A DNA stretch of 64,000 nt from Streptomyces aurantiogriseus (GCF_014649375.1 NZ_BMSX01000001.1:434001-498000), one strand, 5' to 3'; shown: positions 27,411-37,728, counted from the stretch's first letter. Notes: generated from the sequence alone by a model not told the origin. Made by a program: numbers and translations.

Positions 27411-28528
27411 ACGCGTTCCACCGTCCCGTCCGACACCGCGTACCGCGCGCCGGTGAGCACGTGCGGTACGTCGTCGTCGACCGCGGCCGTCACCAGCACC
27501 TGCTCACCGGGCGCGACCAGCTCCGCCAGCCGCTCGCGGCGCCGGGCGTCCAACTCGGCGAAGACGTCGTCGAGGACCAGCACCGGCTCGTTGCCCTCGG
27601 CCCGCAGCAGGTCGTAGGAGGCCAGCCGCAGCGCGAGCGCGTAGGACCAGGACTCGCCGTGGGAGGCGTATCCCTTGGCCGGCAGCTGACCGAGTTTGAG
27701 AACCACATCGTCCCGATGAGGGCCTACGAGGGTGACGCCCCGCTCGATCTCCTGCTTCCGGGCGTCCGCGAGCGCCGCCATCAGCTGCTCGTAGAGATCC
27801 TCGCGCGTGTGCGCCTCACCCGGCGCCGACGGCTTGTACTCCAGGGCGACCGGGCCGCCGCCGGGGGCCAGCTGCTCGTACGCCTTGTCGGTGAGCGGCT
27901 GGATCGCGGCCACTAGGTCGAGGCGCTGGGCGAGCAACTCGGCGCCCACGCGCGCGAGGTGCTGGTCCCACACGTCGAGGGTGGACAGGTCCATGGAGCG
28001 GCCGCCATGGCGACGGGCCAGCGCGGCCGACTTGAGGAGGGTGTTGCGCTGCTTGAGGACGCGCTCGTAGTCGGAGCGCACACCGGCCATGCGCGGGGAG
28101 CGCGCGGTGATCAGCTCGTCCAGGAAGCGCCGCCGCTCCCCGGGGTCGCCCTTCACCAGGGCGAGGTCCTCGGGCGCGAACAGCACGGTCCGGACGATCC
28201 CCAGCACGTCACGAGGCCTGACCTGCGAGGACCGGTTGATGCGGGCGCGGTTGGCCTTGCCGGGGTTCAGCTCCAGCTCGACCAGCTGCTGCCGCTCGCC
28301 CTGCCGGACCTGCGCCCGGATGACCGCGCGGTCGGCGCCCATGCGCACCAGCGGCGCGTCGGAGGCGACGCGGTGGCTGCCGAGGGTGGCGAGGTAGCCG
28401 ACGGCCTCGACGAGATTCGTCTTGCCCTGCCCGTTCGGGCCCACGAAGGCAGTGACGCCCGGGTCGAGCGGGACTTCGACCCGGGCGTACGAGCGGAAGT
28501 CGGCCAGCGACAGATGCGTGACGTGCAT
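27407..28528 (-). CDS. recF: RecF DNA repair/replication ATPase
   Basis: 373 residues from ATG 28528. SMC-like ATPase: Walker A GPNGQGKT (30-37), signature region near [13 protein letters not shown], Walker [13 protein letters not shown], and the N-terminal [10 protein letters not shown] motif of RecF. Loads RecA at gapped DNA together with RecO and RecR. Read-through frames extend upstream but lack a start with a ribosome site. 53 bases separate it from gnd. Confidence 0.95.
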   Translation of the reverse strand: MHVTHLSLADFRSYARVEVPLDPGVTAFVGPNGQGKTNLVEAVGYLATLGSHRVASDAPLVRMGADRAVIRAQVRQGERQQLVELELNPGKANRARINRSSQVRPRDVLGIVRTVLFAPEDLALVKGDPGERRRFLDELITARSPRMAGVRSDYERVLKQRNTLLKSAALARRHGGRSMDLSTLDVWDQHLARVGAELLAQRLDLVAAIQPLTDKAYEQLAPGGGPVALEYKPSAPGEAHTREDLYEQLMAALADARKQEIERGVTLVGPHRDDVVLKLGQLPAKGYASHGESWSYALALRLASYDLLRAEGNEPVLVLDDVFAELDARRRERLAELVAPGEQVLVTAAVDDDVPHVLTGARYAVSDGTVERV

Positions 28529-28581
28529 GGTCGTTTCGCCGACCTCCCCCAACGTTGTGGGCCGCCGAGCGGCCCTGTGGA

Positions 28582-29457
28582 TTACTTCTTCTCGACCGCG
28601 TGGCCGCCGAACTGGTTGCGCAGCGCCGCGATCATCTTCATCTGCGGCGAGTCCTCCTGACGGGAGGCGAACCGCGCGAACAGCGAGGCCGTGATCGCGG
28701 GCAGCGGCACGGCGTTGTCGATGGCGGCCTCCACGGTCCAGCGGCCCTCGCCGGAGTCCTGTGCGTAACCGCGCAGCTTGTCCAGGTGCTCGTCCTCGTC
28801 GAGGGCGTTGACCGCCAGGTCCAGCAGCCAGGAACGGATGACCGTGCCCTCCTGCCAGGAACGGAAGACCTCGCGGACGTCGGTGACCGAGTCGACCTTC
28901 TCCAGGAGCTCCCAGCCCTCGGCGTAGGCCTGCATCATGGCGTACTCGATGCCGTTGTGGACCATCTTCGCGAAGTGACCGGCGCCGACCTTGCCGGCGT
29001 GCACCGAACCGAAGTCGCCCTCGGGCTTGAGGGCGTCGAAGATCGGCTGCACCTTGGCGACGTTCTCCGCGTCGCCGCCGTACATCAGCGCGTAGCCGTT
29101 CTCCAGGCCCCAGACGCCGCCGGAGACGCCGCAGTCGACGAAACCGATGCCCTTGGCGGCCAGCTCCTCGGCGTGCTTCTCGTCGTCCGTCCAGCGGGAG
29201 TTGCCGCCGTCGACAACCACGTCGCCCGGCTCCAGCAGCTCGGCGAGCTCGTCGATCGTCGACTGGGTGGCGGCGCCTGCCGGAACCATCACCCATACGA
29301 CGCGCGGGCCCTTGAGCTTGCCCACAAGCTCAGAGAGGCTGTGGACATCGGCGAGGTCCGGGTTGCGGTCGTATCCGATGACGGTGTGGCCTGCGCGGCG
29401 GATCCGCTCGCGCATGTTGCCGCCCATCTTGCCGAGGCCGACGAGACCGAGCTCCAT
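28582..29457 (-). CDS. gnd: 6-phosphogluconate dehydrogenase, short decarboxylating type
   Basis: 291 residues. Rossmann loop GLGKMG (7-12), then YDRNP; substrate-binding phrase VDGGNS; catalytic lysine and asparagine in [17 protein letters not shown]. Length fits the short (about 300-residue) family, not the 470-residue pentose-phosphate form. Makes ribulose 5-phosphate, CO2 and NAD(P)H. Asp in YDRNP suggests NAD use, which cannot be decided here. Its insertion between dnaN and recF is a known feature of Streptomyces and relatives. Confidence 0.9.
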   Translation of the reverse strand: MELGLVGLGKMGGNMRERIRRAGHTVIGYDRNPDLADVHSLSELVGKLKGPRVVWVMVPAGAATQSTIDELAELLEPGDVVVDGGNSRWTDDEKHAEELAAKGIGFVDCGVSGGVWGLENGYALMYGGDAENVAKVQPIFDALKPEGDFGSVHAGKVGAGHFAKMVHNGIEYAMMQAYAEGWELLEKVDSVTDVREVFRSWQEGTVIRSWLLDLAVNALDEDEHLDKLRGYAQDSGEGRWTVEAAIDNAVPLPAITASLFARFASRQEDSPQMKMIAALRNQFGGHAVEKK

Positions 29458-29614
29458 CAGTTGTTCCTTAGGTCGCTGTGTGGCGTGTGGGGCACCTTCG
29501 TACCCATGTCCGAGCCTAAACCCGGACGGTCACGCACACCTGTGGGCATACGCGCTCAGACGTACGGCCCATCCGCGCGTTCACCTGCGGCTTCGCCCAC
29601 AGGCCGGGAGGTCT

Positions 29615-29635
29615 TTCTCCACGGCCTGTGGACAA
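29615..29635. promoter_or_regulatory. DnaA box pair between gnd and dnaN, one perfect
   Basis: TGTGGACAA at 29627-29635 is an exact DnaA box (reverse TTGTCCACA). TTCTCCACG at 29615-29623 is a weaker one facing it. The spacer between gnd and dnaN (29458-29655) holds nothing else evident. Confidence 0.6.
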
Positions 29636-29655
29636 CGTCAGGCAGCTCGGCCGGC

Positions 29656-30786
29656 TCAGCCGCTCAGCCGCACCGGCATGATCAGGTACTTGTAGGCCTC
29701 GTCCGCCTCGGCGTCCACCGCCGGCTTGCCGCTGAGCAGCGCGGGCTTCGTGGACGTCGTGAAGGACAGCTGGGCGACCGGGGAGTCGATGGCGCTCAGG
29801 CCGTCCAGCAGGAAGGTCGGGTTGAAGGCGATGGAGATGTCGTCGCCCTCGAGCTGGGCGTCGACCCTTTCCACAGCCTGTGCGTCGTCGCTGGAACCGG
29901 CCTCCAGGATGAGCACGCCCTGCTCGAAGCTCAGCCGCACCGGGGTGTTGCGCTCGGCGACCAGGGCCACACGCTTGACGGCCTCCACGAAGGGGGCCGT
30001 CTCGATGACGGCGATGCTGTTGAACTCGGTCGGGAACAGCGTGCGGTACTTCGGGAGGTCGCCCTCCAGCAGTCGCGTCGTCGTACGCCGGCCCGCGCCC
30101 TCGAAACCGATCAGGCCCTCACCCGCGCCCGAGCCGGACAGCGCCAGTGTGACGTTGTCGCCGCTGGTCAGCGCCTTGGCGGTGTCCAGGAGCGTCTTGG
30201 CCGGCACCAGGGCGACCGCGGAGGCGTCCGGGTTCTCCGGCTTCCACAGGAACTCGCGGACCGCGAAGCGGTAGCGGTCGGTGGAGGCCAGCGTGACGGT
30301 GTCGCCCTCGATCTCGATGCGCACACCGGTGAGGACGGGCAGCGTGTCGTCACGGCCGGCGGCGATGGCGACCTGGGCGGCCGCCGAGGCGAAGACCTCG
30401 CCGGGGACCGTGCCCGTCGCGTTCGGCATCTGCGGCAGCGACGGGTACTCCTCCACAGGCAGTGTGTGGAGGGTGAAGCGCGAGGAGCCGCAGACCACCG
30501 TCGCCCGTACACCGTCTGTGGAAATCTCCACCGGACGGTTGGGGAGGGCGCGGCAGATGTCCGCGAGCAGGCGGCCGGAGACGAGCACCGTGCCCTCCTC
30601 CTCCACCTCGGCCTCCACCGACACGCGCGCGGAGACCTCGTAGTCGAAGCTGGAGAGGCTGAGGGCACCGTCCTCGGCCTTCAGCAGGAGGCCGGCGAGG
30701 ACAGGCGCCGGCGGACGGGCCGGGAGGCTGCGCGCCGCCCAGGCCACTGCCTCCGCGAGTACGTCGCGTTCCACCCGGATCTTCAC
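29656..30786 (-). CDS. dnaN: DNA polymerase III sliding clamp (beta subunit)
   Basis: 376 residues from GTG 30786, with GGAGG ten bases before; the frame extends further upstream without a better start. Three similar domains of the clamp are evident. It begins VKIRVERDVLAEAVAWAAR and ends in the typical YLIMPVRL near the C-terminus. Tethers DNA polymerase III and recruits many repair proteins through its hydrophobic cleft. The gene starts at the dnaN side of oriC and is transcribed away from it. Confidence 0.96.
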   Translation of the reverse strand: MKIRVERDVLAEAVAWAARSLPARPPAPVLAGLLLKAEDGALSLSSFDYEVSARVSVEAEVEEEGTVLVSGRLLADICRALPNRPVEISTDGVRATVVCGSSRFTLHTLPVEEYPSLPQMPNATGTVPGEVFASAAAQVAIAAGRDDTLPVLTGVRIEIEGDTVTLASTDRYRFAVREFLWKPENPDASAVALVPAKTLLDTAKALTSGDNVTLALSGSGAGEGLIGFEGAGRRTTTRLLEGDLPKYRTLFPTEFNSIAVIETAPFVEAVKRVALVAERNTPVRLSFEQGVLILEAGSSDDAQAVERVDAQLEGDDISIAFNPTFLLDGLSAIDSPVAQLSFTTSTKPALLSGKPAVDAEADEAYKYLIMPVRLSG

Positions 30787-30939
30787 TCTTGCCGCCTCCT
30801 GCTGTTGCCGGCGCTTCTCGCCCTGCCTGGCCTTCGTCGTCTGTCTCGGTGTCGTCGGCCCCTGTGAGGGGAAGGACCACCGGGGACCAGTCTGACGCAC
30901 CGCACTGACAGTAGGTGCCTCTCGGGGTCAAGTCGTGAC

Positions 30940-31560
30940 GAGAGGCAGCCGGGCAGCGAAGAGCGAGTTGTGCACAGGACCCACTTCGAAACGGATTCCG
31001 AGCTCTCTATGGTCGGGAGTAGTAGTAGGGCCTGTGGATACCGTGGATAACTGCGTTGTCGCAGCTCAGGGGCGAGATTTTGTCCACGGGCCCTGTGGGC
31101 GGAGGCGGTGGACAACCGGGGTGCTCTGTGGAGAACGGAAAGTTCTGCACACCCCGTGCACAGGCTGGGGCTACTTCTCCCCAGAGCCGTCCCCAGGTTT
31201 ACCCGTCTTTCCCACAGGCCAACCCGGCAGCTTCGTGTGACGCCTTTCACTCGAGCCGGTGAGGAGGCGCGTCAGGTTGCCGAACAGTGGACAGGCATGT
31301 GGAGAAGCGGGCGACGGCTGGGGACAACCGGCGCGATCCTGTGGGTTGCCGGTGGACAACTTCGTGCACAGGGTGTGGATCAGCTCGCTGTCCACAGTCT
31401 GTGGAGATCCTTCGTCCACGAATCCACAACCGGGTGACCTGGCCTGATGGCCTTTCGACAGGGGGGCCTGTGGACACGATCTGGACAACCGGGCAGTCCC
31501 CAGGCTGTGGAGGGGAAAAAGTCGGCGAATCTGTGGAGAGTGGCCGTAACGCGGCGGTTA
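30940..31560. other. oriC: Chromosomal replication origin oriC
   Basis: The 924-base dnaN-dnaA spacer carries about 15 to 19 DnaA boxes in both orientations. One-mismatch sites include 30968 (TTGTGCACA), 31080 (TTGTCCACG), 31107 and 31351 (GGTGGACAA), 31127 and 31298 (TGTGGAGAA), 31319 (TGGGGACAA), 31388 (CTGTCCACA), 31469 (TGTGGACAC) and 31480 (TCTGGACAA). Further two-mismatch sites lie at 31033, 31042, 31374, 31400, 31412 and 31532. No box inside this spacer is a perfect TTGTCCACA. The number and place match the known Streptomyces oriC. No long AT-rich 13-mer array is visible. Confidence 0.93.
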
Positions 31561-31710
31561 ATCGAACAGCGGATGACCGGCGTGCTTCCACGCGGCACCC
31601 GGTCGCTTCCCCCGTGGCACGAAGAAGGGCGCCTCCGGATCCCTCCGGAAGCGCCCTCGAGCGTGTCTCTGGTGCCGTTCGCCGCCGCCTTCGGTCGGCC
31701 TCTGCAGCCC

Positions 31711-33642
31711 TCAGCCGGCCTTGATGCGGTTGGTCAGCTCGGTCACCTGGTTGTAGATGGAGCGCCGCTCGGCCATCAGATTGCGGATCTTGCGGTCGGC
31801 GTGCATCACCGTCGTGTGGTCGCGGCCACCGAACAGCGCGCCGATCTTCGGCAGCGACAGGTCCGTGAGCTCGCGGCACAGGTACATGGCGATCTGGCGG
31901 GCCGTGACGAGCTGGCGGCCGCGTGAGCTGCCGCACAGATCCTCGACCGTGAGACCGAAGTAGTCGGCGGTCGCACTCATGATCGCCGTGGAGGTGATCT
32001 CGGGCGCCGAGTCCTCGCCGCCCGGGATCAGGTCCTTGAGGACGATCTCCGTCAGGCCCAGGTCCACCGGCTGCCGGTTGAGCGACGCGAAGGCCGTCAC
32101 CCGGATCAGCGCGCCCTCCAGCTCGCGGATGTTGCGCGAGATGCGGGAGGCGATGAACTCCAGCACCTCCGGCGGCGCGTTCAGCTGCTCCTGCACCGCC
32201 TTCTTACGAAGGATGGCGATGCGGGTCTCCAGCTCGGGCGGCTGGACGTCGGTGATCAGGCCCCACTCGAAACGGTTCCGCAGCCGGTCCTCCAGCGTCA
32301 CCAGCTGCTTCGGCGGCCGGTCGCTGGACAGCACGATCTGCTTGTTCGCGTTGTGGAGCGTGTTGAACGTGTGGAAGAACTCCTCCTGCGTCGACTCCTT
32401 GTCCGCCAGGAACTGGATGTCGTCGACGAGCAGGATGTCCATCTCGCGGTAGCGCTTGCGGAAGCTGTCGCCCTTGCCGTCGCGGATGGAGTTGATGAAC
32501 TCGTTGGTGAACTCCTCCGAGCTCACATAGCGCACGCGCGTGCCCGGGTACAGGCTGCGCGCGTAGTGCCCGATCGCGTGCAGCAGGTGCGTCTTGCCGA
32601 GCCCCGACTCCCCATAGATGAAGAGGGGGTTGTACGCCTTCGCGGGCGCCTCGGCGACGGCGACCGCGGCCGCGTGCGCGAAGCGGTTGGAGGCGCCGAT
32701 GACGAAGGTGTCGAAGAGGTACTTCGGATTCAGCCGCGCCGTCGGCTCACCGGGACCGCTCGCCGGCGCGGGCTGCGCGCCCAGCGGACCGGGCGCGCCA
32801 GTGCCGGGCTGACCGGGACCTCCGGGACCTCCGCGGTGCGGAGGCCCGCCGGCCGACGGCTCGGGCAGGTCACGACGAGCCGGGTCGCGCTGGTCGTACT
32901 CGGGGCGCGACGGCTCGTAGTCGGAGCGCTTGGGGTCGTAGGGCGACGGGTCGTAGGACGGCCGGTCCATCGCCTGGGGGCGGTAGTCCTGGGGAGGCGA
33001 GCCGTAGGCGTCCTGCCCCGACGGGCCGCCGTAGGTGTCCTGCGAGGGTGATGCGTACGGGTCGCGCTCGGGGAAGCCGAGGCGCTGCTGCTGCCAGCCG
33101 TACTCGTCCTGCGTGGGCCGCGGCCAGGCGCCGGGCTCGGGGCGCTGGTACTCCGACGGGTACGCGGGCCGGGCGGTCGGCAGCTGGTCCTGGCGGGAGC
33201 CCTGGTCGCCGGAGGGCCCCGGGCGATGCTCGGCGCGGTGCCGGCCGTAGCCGTCGTACTGGCTCTCGTAGGGCTTGTCGTACGGGCTGTCGTACGGGCC
33301 GGAGGGAAGCTCGGTCTCCTCGTAGCGCGGCTGGGTGGGGGGTGCGGGCGGAGCCGGCGGCTCGCCCGCGGACTCGTCGACGGTGATCGCGATGCGGATC
33401 GGGCGGCCGCACTCGCGGCTCAGGGTCTCGCTGACGATCGGGGCGAGACGGCCCTCGAGTACGCCCTTCGCGAATTCGTTGGGCACGGCGAGCAGGGCGG
33501 TGTCGGCGACCAGCGCAAGCGGCTGGCAGCGCCGGATCCAGCGCTCGTCCTTCGCCTCGACACCCTGCCCGCGGCCTTCTCCGAGGAGATGCTCCAGTAC
33601 GCGTGGCCACACTGCGGCAAGATCGGCAGGTACGTCAGCCAC
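31711..33642 (-). CDS. dnaA: Chromosomal replication initiator DnaA
   Basis: 643 residues from GTG 33642. Domain I (1-90) binds partners such as DnaB. Domain II (about 92-302) is unusually long, about 210 residues of Pro, Gly, Tyr, Asp, Gln and Ser with repeated PYD/YDP/YE phrases, a Streptomyces trait. AAA+ domain III has Walker A GESGLGKT (344-351), Walker B LLVDDIQF, and sensor text SSDRPPKQL. Domain IV has the DnaA-box-binding helix [15 protein letters not shown]. Opens oriC in the ATP form. Transcribed away from oriC with dnaN downstream. Confidence 0.97.
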   Translation of the reverse strand: MADVPADLAAVWPRVLEHLLGEGRGQGVEAKDERWIRRCQPLALVADTALLAVPNEFAKGVLEGRLAPIVSETLSRECGRPIRIAITVDESAGEPPAPPAPPTQPRYEETELPSGPYDSPYDKPYESQYDGYGRHRAEHRPGPSGDQGSRQDQLPTARPAYPSEYQRPEPGAWPRPTQDEYGWQQQRLGFPERDPYASPSQDTYGGPSGQDAYGSPPQDYRPQAMDRPSYDPSPYDPKRSDYEPSRPEYDQRDPARRDLPEPSAGGPPHRGGPGGPGQPGTGAPGPLGAQPAPASGPGEPTARLNPKYLFDTFVIGASNRFAHAAAVAVAEAPAKAYNPLFIYGESGLGKTHLLHAIGHYARSLYPGTRVRYVSSEEFTNEFINSIRDGKGDSFRKRYREMDILLVDDIQFLADKESTQEEFFHTFNTLHNANKQIVLSSDRPPKQLVTLEDRLRNRFEWGLITDVQPPELETRIAILRKKAVQEQLNAPPEVLEFIASRISRNIRELEGALIRVTAFASLNRQPVDLGLTEIVLKDLIPGGEDSAPEITSTAIMSATADYFGLTVEDLCGSSRGRQLVTARQIAMYLCRELTDLSLPKIGALFGGRDHTTVMHADRKIRNLMAERRSIYNQVTELTNRIKAG

Positions 33643-33743
33643 AGGGCACGCTCTCTCACAGGTCCCACGAACGTGTGACGGTGGGACGGGTCGGTTTCAC
33701 ATCGGGTGGGGCCAGGGACAAGGGAACGAATCGGAGTCCAGCC

Positions 33744-33773
33744 ACGGTAGTCAGCGCGGCGGGTACGGTTCAA
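33744..33773 (-). promoter_or_regulatory. Probable dnaA promoter
   Basis: On the minus strand TTGAAC (33768-33773), an 18-base spacer and TACCGT (33744-33749). The transcript leader would be about 100 bases. Confidence 0.55.
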
Positions 33774-33777
33774 GTTG

Positions 33778-33798
33778 TTGTCCCCAGGCTGTGGACAG
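33778..33798. promoter_or_regulatory. Two DnaA boxes upstream of the dnaA promoter
   Basis: TTGTCCCCA (33778-33786) and TGTGGACAG (33790-33798), each one base from consensus, facing each other and placed just upstream of the -35 box. Suited to autoregulation by DnaA, as known for Streptomyces dnaA. Confidence 0.65.
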
Positions 33799-33819
33799 TG
33801 TCTCCCGGTGGCCGCTGGT

Positions 33820-33849
33820 TTGACCGGATGGCGTAGCCCCGCGTACCGT
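33820..33849 (+). promoter_or_regulatory. Probable rpmH promoter
   Basis: TTGACC (33820-33825), 18-base spacer, TACCGT (33844-33849). Divergent from the dnaA promoter with the same -10 and spacing. The leader to rpmH would be about 165 bases and holds no other obvious signal. Confidence 0.6.
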
Positions 33850-34019
33850 AACCAGGTCGAGTTGTCGATGGCTGCTGCCGCCTGCCTCCGATGGGCACAG
33901 ATCGCGTCAAGGTGATCGGGAAGCGGTGCACTCGGGCGCTGAACGCGAGCTACTCGTGGGCGCACGGTGACAGCCAGGACGGCACCCCGCCACTACCGAT
34001 TGATTTCTGGAGCCCCCGA

Positions 34020-34157
34020 GTGAGCAAGCGCACCTTCCAGCCGAACAACCGTCGTCGCGCGAAGACCCACGGCTTCCGGTTGCGTATGCGCACCCGTGCC
34101 GGCCGCGCGATCCTCGCGTCCCGCCGTAGCAAGGGTCGCGCCCGTCTGTCCGCCTGA
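34020..34157 (+). CDS. rpmH: 50S ribosomal protein L34
   Basis: 45 residues, GTG start: [12 protein letters not shown], then [11 protein letters not shown] and ending R-RLSA. Matches bacterial L34 throughout. First gene of the conserved rpmH-rnpA-yidD-yidC-jag-rsmG cluster. Too short for many gene callers. A GGAG ribosome site precedes it. Confidence 0.97.
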   Translation: MSKRTFQPNNRRRAKTHGFRLRMRTRAGRAILASRRSKGRARLSA

Positions 34158-34178
34158 TCCCGGTCAGGTCATGCCGTC

Positions 34179-34550
34179 GTGCTGCCCACCGAGAACCGGC
34201 TGAGGCGGCGCGAGGACTTCGCGACCGCGGTACGACGGGGCCGTCGGGCCGGACGCCCGACTCTCGTCGTCCACCTTCGAAGCGGTGCCACGGACCCGCA
34301 CGCGCCTGGGGAGAGCGCTCCCCCGACGCGTGCGGGTTTCGTCGTGAGCAAGGCTGTGGGTGGTGCGGTCGTGCGCAACGCGGTGAAACGCAGACTGCGC
34401 CATCTGATGCGCGATCGAGTCGCCCAGTTGCCCCCCGGTAGCCTGGTAGTCGTACGGGCGCTGCCCGGTGCGGGTGACGCCGACCACGCACAGCTGGTCC
34501 AAGACCTTGATGCCGCCCTTCAACGGCTGCTGGGAGGGGGCGCGCGATGA
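34179..34550 (+). CDS. rnpA: Ribonuclease P protein component
   Basis: 123 residues from GTG. Starts [13 protein letters not shown], contains the RNR-type motif [15 protein letters not shown] (residues 66-80) that contacts the RNase P RNA, and RALPGAG near the end. Assists the RNA enzyme in tRNA 5' maturation. Its stop overlaps the yidD ATG. Confidence 0.95.
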   Translation: MLPTENRLRRREDFATAVRRGRRAGRPTLVVHLRSGATDPHAPGESAPPTRAGFVVSKAVGGAVVRNAVKRRLRHLMRDRVAQLPPGSLVVVRALPGAGDADHAQLVQDLDAALQRLLGGGAR

Positions 34551-34900
34551 AGTACCCGCTGCTGGCCCTGATCAAGCTCTACCAGTGGACGATCAGTCCG
34601 CTGCTCGGGCCGGTGTGCAAGTACTACCCGTCGTGCTCCCACTACGGCTACACGGCCATCGACCGGCACGGTGCGATCAAGGGAACGGCTCTCACCGCCT
34701 GGCGCATCCTGCGGTGCAACCCGTGGTCGCTGGGAGGCGTTGATCATGTTCCGCCGCGCAAGCGCCCGCGGTGGCACGAGATGCTGCGCGACGCCTGGCG
34801 CGCACGCAAGGGCGGGCCCTCCGCCGCCGAAACGGCCACCGAGGAGAATCGTCCTTCGAGCCCGGCCGCAGAGACCCCGTCCCATGCCCAAGGAGCATGA
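34547..34900 (+). CDS. yidD: Membrane protein insertion efficiency factor YidD
   Basis: 117 residues. Core [24 protein letters not shown] and RCNPW near residue 57 are family hallmarks (three conserved cysteines). The C-terminal 40 residues are a variable polar extension. ATG overlaps the rnpA stop (ATGA). Thought to aid insertion of membrane proteins together with YidC, encoded next. Confidence 0.94.
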   Translation: MKYPLLALIKLYQWTISPLLGPVCKYYPSCSHYGYTAIDRHGAIKGTALTAWRILRCNPWSLGGVDHVPPRKRPRWHEMLRDAWRARKGGPSAAETATEENRPSSPAAETPSHAQGA

Positions 34901-34903
34901 TTA

Positions 34904-36163
34904 GTGGACACGATTGCAAGCCTCTTCAGTTTCATCACGACACCTGTCTCCTGGGTCATCGTCCAGTTCCACACGGTGTACGGCGCGATCTTCGGCCCTG
35001 ACACCGGGTGGGCCTGGGGCCTGTCCATCGTGTCCCTGGTGATCGTGATCCGTATCTGCCTGATCCCGCTCTTCGTGAAGCAGATCAAGGCGACGCGGGC
35101 GATGCAGACGCTCCAGCCGGAGATGAAGAAGATCCAGGAGCGCTACAAGAACGACCGGCAGCGCCAGTCGGAAGAGATGATGAAGCTGTACAAGGAGACG
35201 GGCACCAACCCGCTCTCCTCGTGCCTTCCCATCCTGGCGCAGTCCCCGTTCTTCTTCGCTCTGTACCACGTGCTCAACAGCATCGCGAACGGTGACACCA
35301 TCGGTGTGATCAACCAGAGCCTGCTGGAGAGCGCGCAGAAGGCGCACATCTTCGGCGCTCCGCTGGCCGCGAAGTTCACCGACAGCTCGTCGGACGTCGT
35401 AGCTCTCGACGCCTCGCTCACCAGCGTCCGCATCGTCACCGCGGTCATGATCGTCCTGATGTCGGCGTCGCAGTTCTACACACAGCGCCAGCTGATGACG
35501 AAGAACGTCGACACCACCGTGAAGACGCCGTTCATGCAGCAGCAGAAGATGCTGATGTACGTCTTCCCCATCATGTTCGCCGTCTTCGGCATCAACTTCC
35601 CGGTCGGTGTCCTCGTCTACTGGTTGACCACCAACGTGTGGACCATGGGCCAGCAGATGTACGTCATCCACAACAACCCGACCCCGGGTTCCAAGGCCCA
35701 GGCCTCCTACCTGGAGCGCCTGCACAAGCGGGTCACGCACCACGGTAAGACGCGCGGCCGAGGCGAGAAGGCCATCGTCAAGGCCATCGTGGCCAAGGGC
35801 CGGGACCGCAACGAGTACGAGCGCAAGTTCATCAACGGCCTGAACAAGGCGGGCCTCGCGGCCCAGGCCGACGGCACCGTGGTGAAGGGCGAGGCCCAGA
35901 CCGCCACCCTGACCGAGGACGGCGCGCCCACGACGGCTGCGGGCAAGCGTCAGCAGCCCAAGCGCCAGAGCAAGGCCCAGCGCCAGTCCGGAAGCCCGAA
36001 GGCGGCCGGCGAGACCATCTCGCTGAGCAAGTCCGACGAGCCGCAGGACACCAAGCCCGCCGGCTCCGCCAAGCCGAAGTCCGGCTCCGGCGGCCGCAGC
36101 AAGGCCCAGTCCGGGCAGCGCAAGGGTGGCCCGCAGCGCCCCAAGTCCCCGTCCAAGAAGTAA
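34904..36163 (+). CDS. yidC: Membrane protein insertase YidC
   Basis: 419 residues from GTG 34904. YidC/Oxa1 domain spans residues 20-260 with five predicted membrane segments; conserved arginine in the first core helix ([14 protein letters not shown]) and P-L-SCLPI. The C-terminal 150 residues form a long basic, Lys/Gln/Ser/Pro-rich cytoplasmic tail that may bind ribosomes, longer than in most bacteria. Inserts membrane proteins alone or with SecYEG. Confidence 0.95.
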   Translation: MDTIASLFSFITTPVSWVIVQFHTVYGAIFGPDTGWAWGLSIVSLVIVIRICLIPLFVKQIKATRAMQTLQPEMKKIQERYKNDRQRQSEEMMKLYKETGTNPLSSCLPILAQSPFFFALYHVLNSIANGDTIGVINQSLLESAQKAHIFGAPLAAKFTDSSSDVVALDASLTSVRIVTAVMIVLMSASQFYTQRQLMTKNVDTTVKTPFMQQQKMLMYVFPIMFAVFGINFPVGVLVYWLTTNVWTMGQQMYVIHNNPTPGSKAQASYLERLHKRVTHHGKTRGRGEKAIVKAIVAKGRDRNEYERKFINGLNKAGLAAQADGTVVKGEAQTATLTEDGAPTTAAGKRQQPKRQSKAQRQSGSPKAAGETISLSKSDEPQDTKPAGSAKPKSGSGGRSKAQSGQRKGGPQRPKSPSKK

Positions 36164-36178
36164 GAAGGAGCCCATCCC

Positions 36179-36691
36179 GTGACGGAAGGCACCACCTCCG
36201 CCGCCGCCGAGGGTGCAGACACCCTGACCCGCCTGGAGCAGGAGGGCGAGATCGCGGCGGACTACCTCGAGGGTCTGCTGGACATCGCCGATCTCGACGG
36301 CGACATCGACATGGACGTCGAGGCCGACCGTGCCTCTGTGTCGATCATCAGCGACACGGCCAGCCGTGATCTGCAGAAGCTGGTCGGCCGGGACGGCGAG
36401 GTGCTGGAGGCACTGCAGGAGCTGACGCGCCTGGCCGTGCACCGGGAGACCGGCGACCGCAGCCGGCTGATGCTGGACATCGCGGGCTACCGCGCCAAGA
36501 AGCGCACCGAGCTCTCCGAGCTGGGCGCCAAGGCCGCGGCCGACGCGAAGAACAGCGGCGAGCCGGTGAAGCTGAAGCCGATGACCCCCTTCGAGCGCAA
36601 GGTCGTCCACGACGCGGTCAAGGCGGCCGGCCTGCGCAGCGAGTCCGAGGGCGAGGAGCCGCAGCGCTTCGTCGTCGTGCTCCCCGACTGA
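36179..36691 (+). CDS. jag: Jag/KhpB RNA-binding protein
   Basis: 170 residues from GTG with AAGGAG before it. KH domain (about 30-105, LVGRDGEVLEALQ, then RLMLDIAGYRAKR-like text) followed by an R3H domain (about 125-170, MTPFERKVVHDAV---GLRSESEGEEPQRFVVV). Acidic N-terminus. KhpB-type proteins bind RNA and affect cell elongation and division in Gram-positives. Co-transcribed with yidC. Confidence 0.92.
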   Translation: MTEGTTSAAAEGADTLTRLEQEGEIAADYLEGLLDIADLDGDIDMDVEADRASVSIISDTASRDLQKLVGRDGEVLEALQELTRLAVHRETGDRSRLMLDIAGYRAKKRTELSELGAKAAADAKNSGEPVKLKPMTPFERKVVHDAVKAAGLRSESEGEEPQRFVVVLPD

Positions 36692-36709
36692 TTCGGTACG
36701 TACGTTCCT

Positions 36710-36740
36710 CCGGCCCCGTCTGTTGCGCAGGCGGGGCCGG
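36710..36740 (+). terminator. Terminator after jag
   Basis: CCGGCCCCG stem with CGGGGCCGG around a short loop, followed by TCTTTGT. It would end the rpmH-jag transcript, although some read-through to rsmG is possible. Confidence 0.65.
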
Positions 36741-36809
36741 TCTTTGTCAGCCTGGTAGTTCTGGTGGTCGGCGCTCAGCGCGTCGATGCGGTACGGAAGG
36801 ACGGTCCCC

Positions 36810-37526
36810 GTGACGGAGGCAGCGGAGCTCCCCCCTGCGCCCGAGCAGGCACGCGAGGTATTCGGTGATCGCTTCGCGGATGCGGTCCGGTACGCCGAGC
36901 TCCTGGCCGAGGCAGGTGTGCAGCGTGGGCTCATCGGTCCGCGGGAGGTGCCACGACTCTGGGAGCGGCACCTGCTGAACTGCGCGGTGCTCTCCGAGGT
37001 CGTGCCCGAGGGGGTGACGGTGTGCGACGTCGGCTCCGGTGCCGGCCTGCCCGGTATTCCCCTGGCGCTCGTACGTGAGGACCTGAAGATCACCCTGCTG
37101 GAGCCGCTTCTTCGGCGCACCAACTTTTTGACCGAGGTCGTCGAGCTCCTCGGCCTGGATCATGTGACCGTTGTCCGCGGCCGCGCCGAGGAGGTCATGG
37201 GCAAGCTGCCGCCGGTCCACGTCGTGACCGCCCGTGCCGTGGCACCGCTGGACCGCCTGGCCACCTGGGGCATCCCGTTGCTGCGTCCCTACGGTGAGAT
37301 GCTCGCGCTCAAGGGCGACACCGCTGAGGAGGAGCTGAAGAGCGCGGCCACCGCGCTGAGCAAGCTGGGCGCGGTCGGTACCTCGATCCTTCACGTCGGA
37401 GAGGGCGTGGTCGATCCACCCTCCACAGTGGTGCGAGTCGAGGTCGGGGAAAGCCCTGGCGGTGTGCGATTCGCGGCCAAGCGGGCCAAGGCGGCCCGGA
37501 CGGGACGCGCACGGCGCCGCCGCTGA
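36810..37526 (+). CDS. rsmG: 16S rRNA (guanine527-N7)-methyltransferase RsmG
   Basis: 238 residues from GTG 36810, with GGAAGGA nine bases before; an in-frame ATG at 36786 lacks a ribosome site. SAM-binding motif [15 protein letters not shown] (residues about 76-90), [12 protein letters not shown], and RAVAPLDRL as in GidB. Methylates G527 of 16S rRNA; loss gives low-level streptomycin resistance in Streptomyces. The basic C-terminus is typical of the genus. Confidence 0.95.
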   Translation: MTEAAELPPAPEQAREVFGDRFADAVRYAELLAEAGVQRGLIGPREVPRLWERHLLNCAVLSEVVPEGVTVCDVGSGAGLPGIPLALVREDLKITLLEPLLRRTNFLTEVVELLGLDHVTVVRGRAEEVMGKLPPVHVVTARAVAPLDRLATWGIPLLRPYGEMLALKGDTAEEELKSAATALSKLGAVGTSILHVGEGVVDPPSTVVRVEVGESPGGVRFAAKRAKAARTGRARRRR

Positions 37527-37619
37527 TTCGGCCTGGAGACCAGCCGTACTCCACACAAGGTGCCAAACCCACGCGCGACGGAGTGTCGCGACAGTTCGGC
37601 CGTGGGCGCTGTGCATCGT

Positions 37620-37633
37620 GTTTCACGTGAAAC
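37620..37633. promoter_or_regulatory. parS: parS site upstream of parA
   Basis: Perfect GTTTCACGTGAAAC in the rsmG-parA spacer. Confidence 0.93.
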
Positions 37634-37728
37634 GTCGCTCACTGCTGCACGGCATCATCAGTCGGGGCCGCGCCGCGGCCGAACCCCGCGAGCGGAAGCC
37701 TCTCGGCTCACTCGACAAGGGACCGGAG

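Noticed and set aside
28555..30867. A 770-codon + strand frame opposite gnd and dnaN
   Set aside because: Antisense of two conserved genes.
31721..33640. Frameshift or assembly error in dnaA because of the low-complexity domain II
   Set aside because: The frame is continuous and the repeats keep sensible Pro/Tyr/Asp codons. Long domain II is normal for the genus.
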